A stretch of 5,975 nucleotides of DNA from Bdellovibrionales bacterium (GTDB taxonomy: Bacteria > Bdellovibrionota > UBA1018). The number at the start of each line of letters is the position of its first letter. The first letter of the stretch is position 1. The position numbers and the translations under genes are program-made. The stretch lies in the NCBI GenBank assembly GCA_018968995.1, contig JAGWZD010000137.1:1-5975 (forward strand), written 5' to 3'. The notes beneath the pieces were generated by a model. It worked only from the letters and a program-made list of their open reading frames with translations. It had not been told where the DNA came from and made no database searches. This document shows positions 5,635-5,975 of the stretch, in pieces.

Positions 5635-5975
5635 TGAGATCGCCCTTCTGGCTCTTTATTACCGACCCGTGGGAGACACTGGATCATCCCCGAGACACCA
5701 CCCTTCGCCTCATGGAGGAGTCGGCCCGGAGAAAAATTCATGTATTTTGGGCCAACTATCAGAGTATTCGCTTGGAAGGTCCTGATGTGCTGATCGACAG
5801 CCAGGCGCTATCGACTGTTGAACTCGAATTGGCACGAAAAACAGGTCAGTCTCCTAGTGGAGCCGTCTGGAGCACTTCTCCAAAGAGATTTACACAGATT
5901 CACTATCGCGTCGACCCTCCCATTGACCTCTCTTACCTACATCCCTTACAGATATTGAACCAAGAGGCGCGTCGA
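5634..5975 (+). CDS. Glutathione synthetase-like ATP-grasp protein (5' part, runs off window)
   Basis: A frame opens with ATG at 5634, sharing one base with the preceding stop (TGATG), and stays open for 114 codons to the window edge. The translation begins MRSPFWLFITDPWETL, then DTTLRLMEESARR (21-33) and later YRVDPPIDLSYLHPLQIL (91-108). These match the N-terminal domain of prokaryotic glutathione synthetase (GshB: 'mDp.e.i....DTT..lm.eA..RG' and 'mRkDPPfd..yi.at.lL'). GshB joins gamma-glutamylcysteine to glycine using ATP. The ATP-grasp catalytic domain lies outside the window, so activity and substrate cannot be judged, and Arg-Val replaces the usual Arg-Lys before DPP. RimK-like ligases are a more distant alternative. 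Only a weak purine-rich SD precedes it, so coupling to the upstream gene is likely. Confidence 0.75.
   Translation, partial: MRSPFWLFITDPWETLDHPRDTTLRLMEESARRKIHVFWANYQSIRLEGPDVLIDSQALSTVELELARKTGQSPSGAVWSTSPKRFTQIHYRVDPPIDLSYLHPLQILNQEARR

Noticed and set aside
1..5975. Search for internal promoters, intrinsic terminators, tRNA, CRISPR or insertion sequence ends
   Set aside because: The longest gap between genes is 10 nt. No GC-rich hairpin with a T-run, no tandem spaced repeats and no transposase motifs were seen.

Overview
The window is the 3' part of a type II secretion system (T2SS) operon followed by two metabolic genes. Everything is on the + strand and packed with almost no space between genes. 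The order is gspJ (3' end only), gspK, gspL, gspM, gspN, a farnesyl-diphosphate-synthase-type polyprenyl synthetase (ispA-like), and the 5' end of an ATP-grasp protein resembling prokaryotic glutathione synthetase (gshB-like). GspN here resembles the AsmA-related GspN of Deltaproteobacteria and Leptospira. With the middling GC content and the general protein style, this suggests a member of Bdellovibrionota or a related former-Deltaproteobacteria lineage. That placement is an inference from recalled family resemblance; no marker gene is present.

Layout: 1-332 encodes the C-terminus of the minor pseudopilin GspJ. 310-1620 encodes GspK, the pseudopilin thought to cap the pseudopilus tip together with GspI and GspJ. 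1631-3253 encodes GspL, which has a cytoplasmic actin-like domain, one membrane helix and a periplasmic domain. 3246-3842 encodes GspM, the inner-membrane partner of GspL. 3839-4753 encodes GspN. 4762-5634 encodes the prenyl synthase. 5634-5975 holds the first 114 codons of the GshB-like protein, which continues past the window edge.

Transcription and translation: gene junctions are overlaps of 23, 8, 4 and 1 nt or gaps of 10 and 8 nt. No intergenic space could hold a promoter or terminator, so the window reads as part of one polycistronic transcript with translational coupling. Good Shine-Dalgarno sequences precede gspK, gspL, gspM and ispA. The one before gspM favours a GTG start at 3246 over the upstream ATG at 3222.

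How the genes work together: GspJ and GspK belong to the pseudopilus that pushes substrates out through the outer-membrane secretin. GspL and GspM form the inner-membrane assembly platform that links it to the cytoplasmic ATPase GspE. GspN is an accessory envelope protein of poorly known role. The prenyl synthase and GshB-like genes have no obvious mechanistic link to secretion and appear to be read through from the same transcript. I see no mobile elements, RNA genes, CRISPR arrays or wholly new system. The points most worth a second look are the GspL that keeps PilM-like nucleotide-site motifs, the Pro/Ser/Thr-rich insert in GspK, and the shortened active-site segment of the prenyl synthase.
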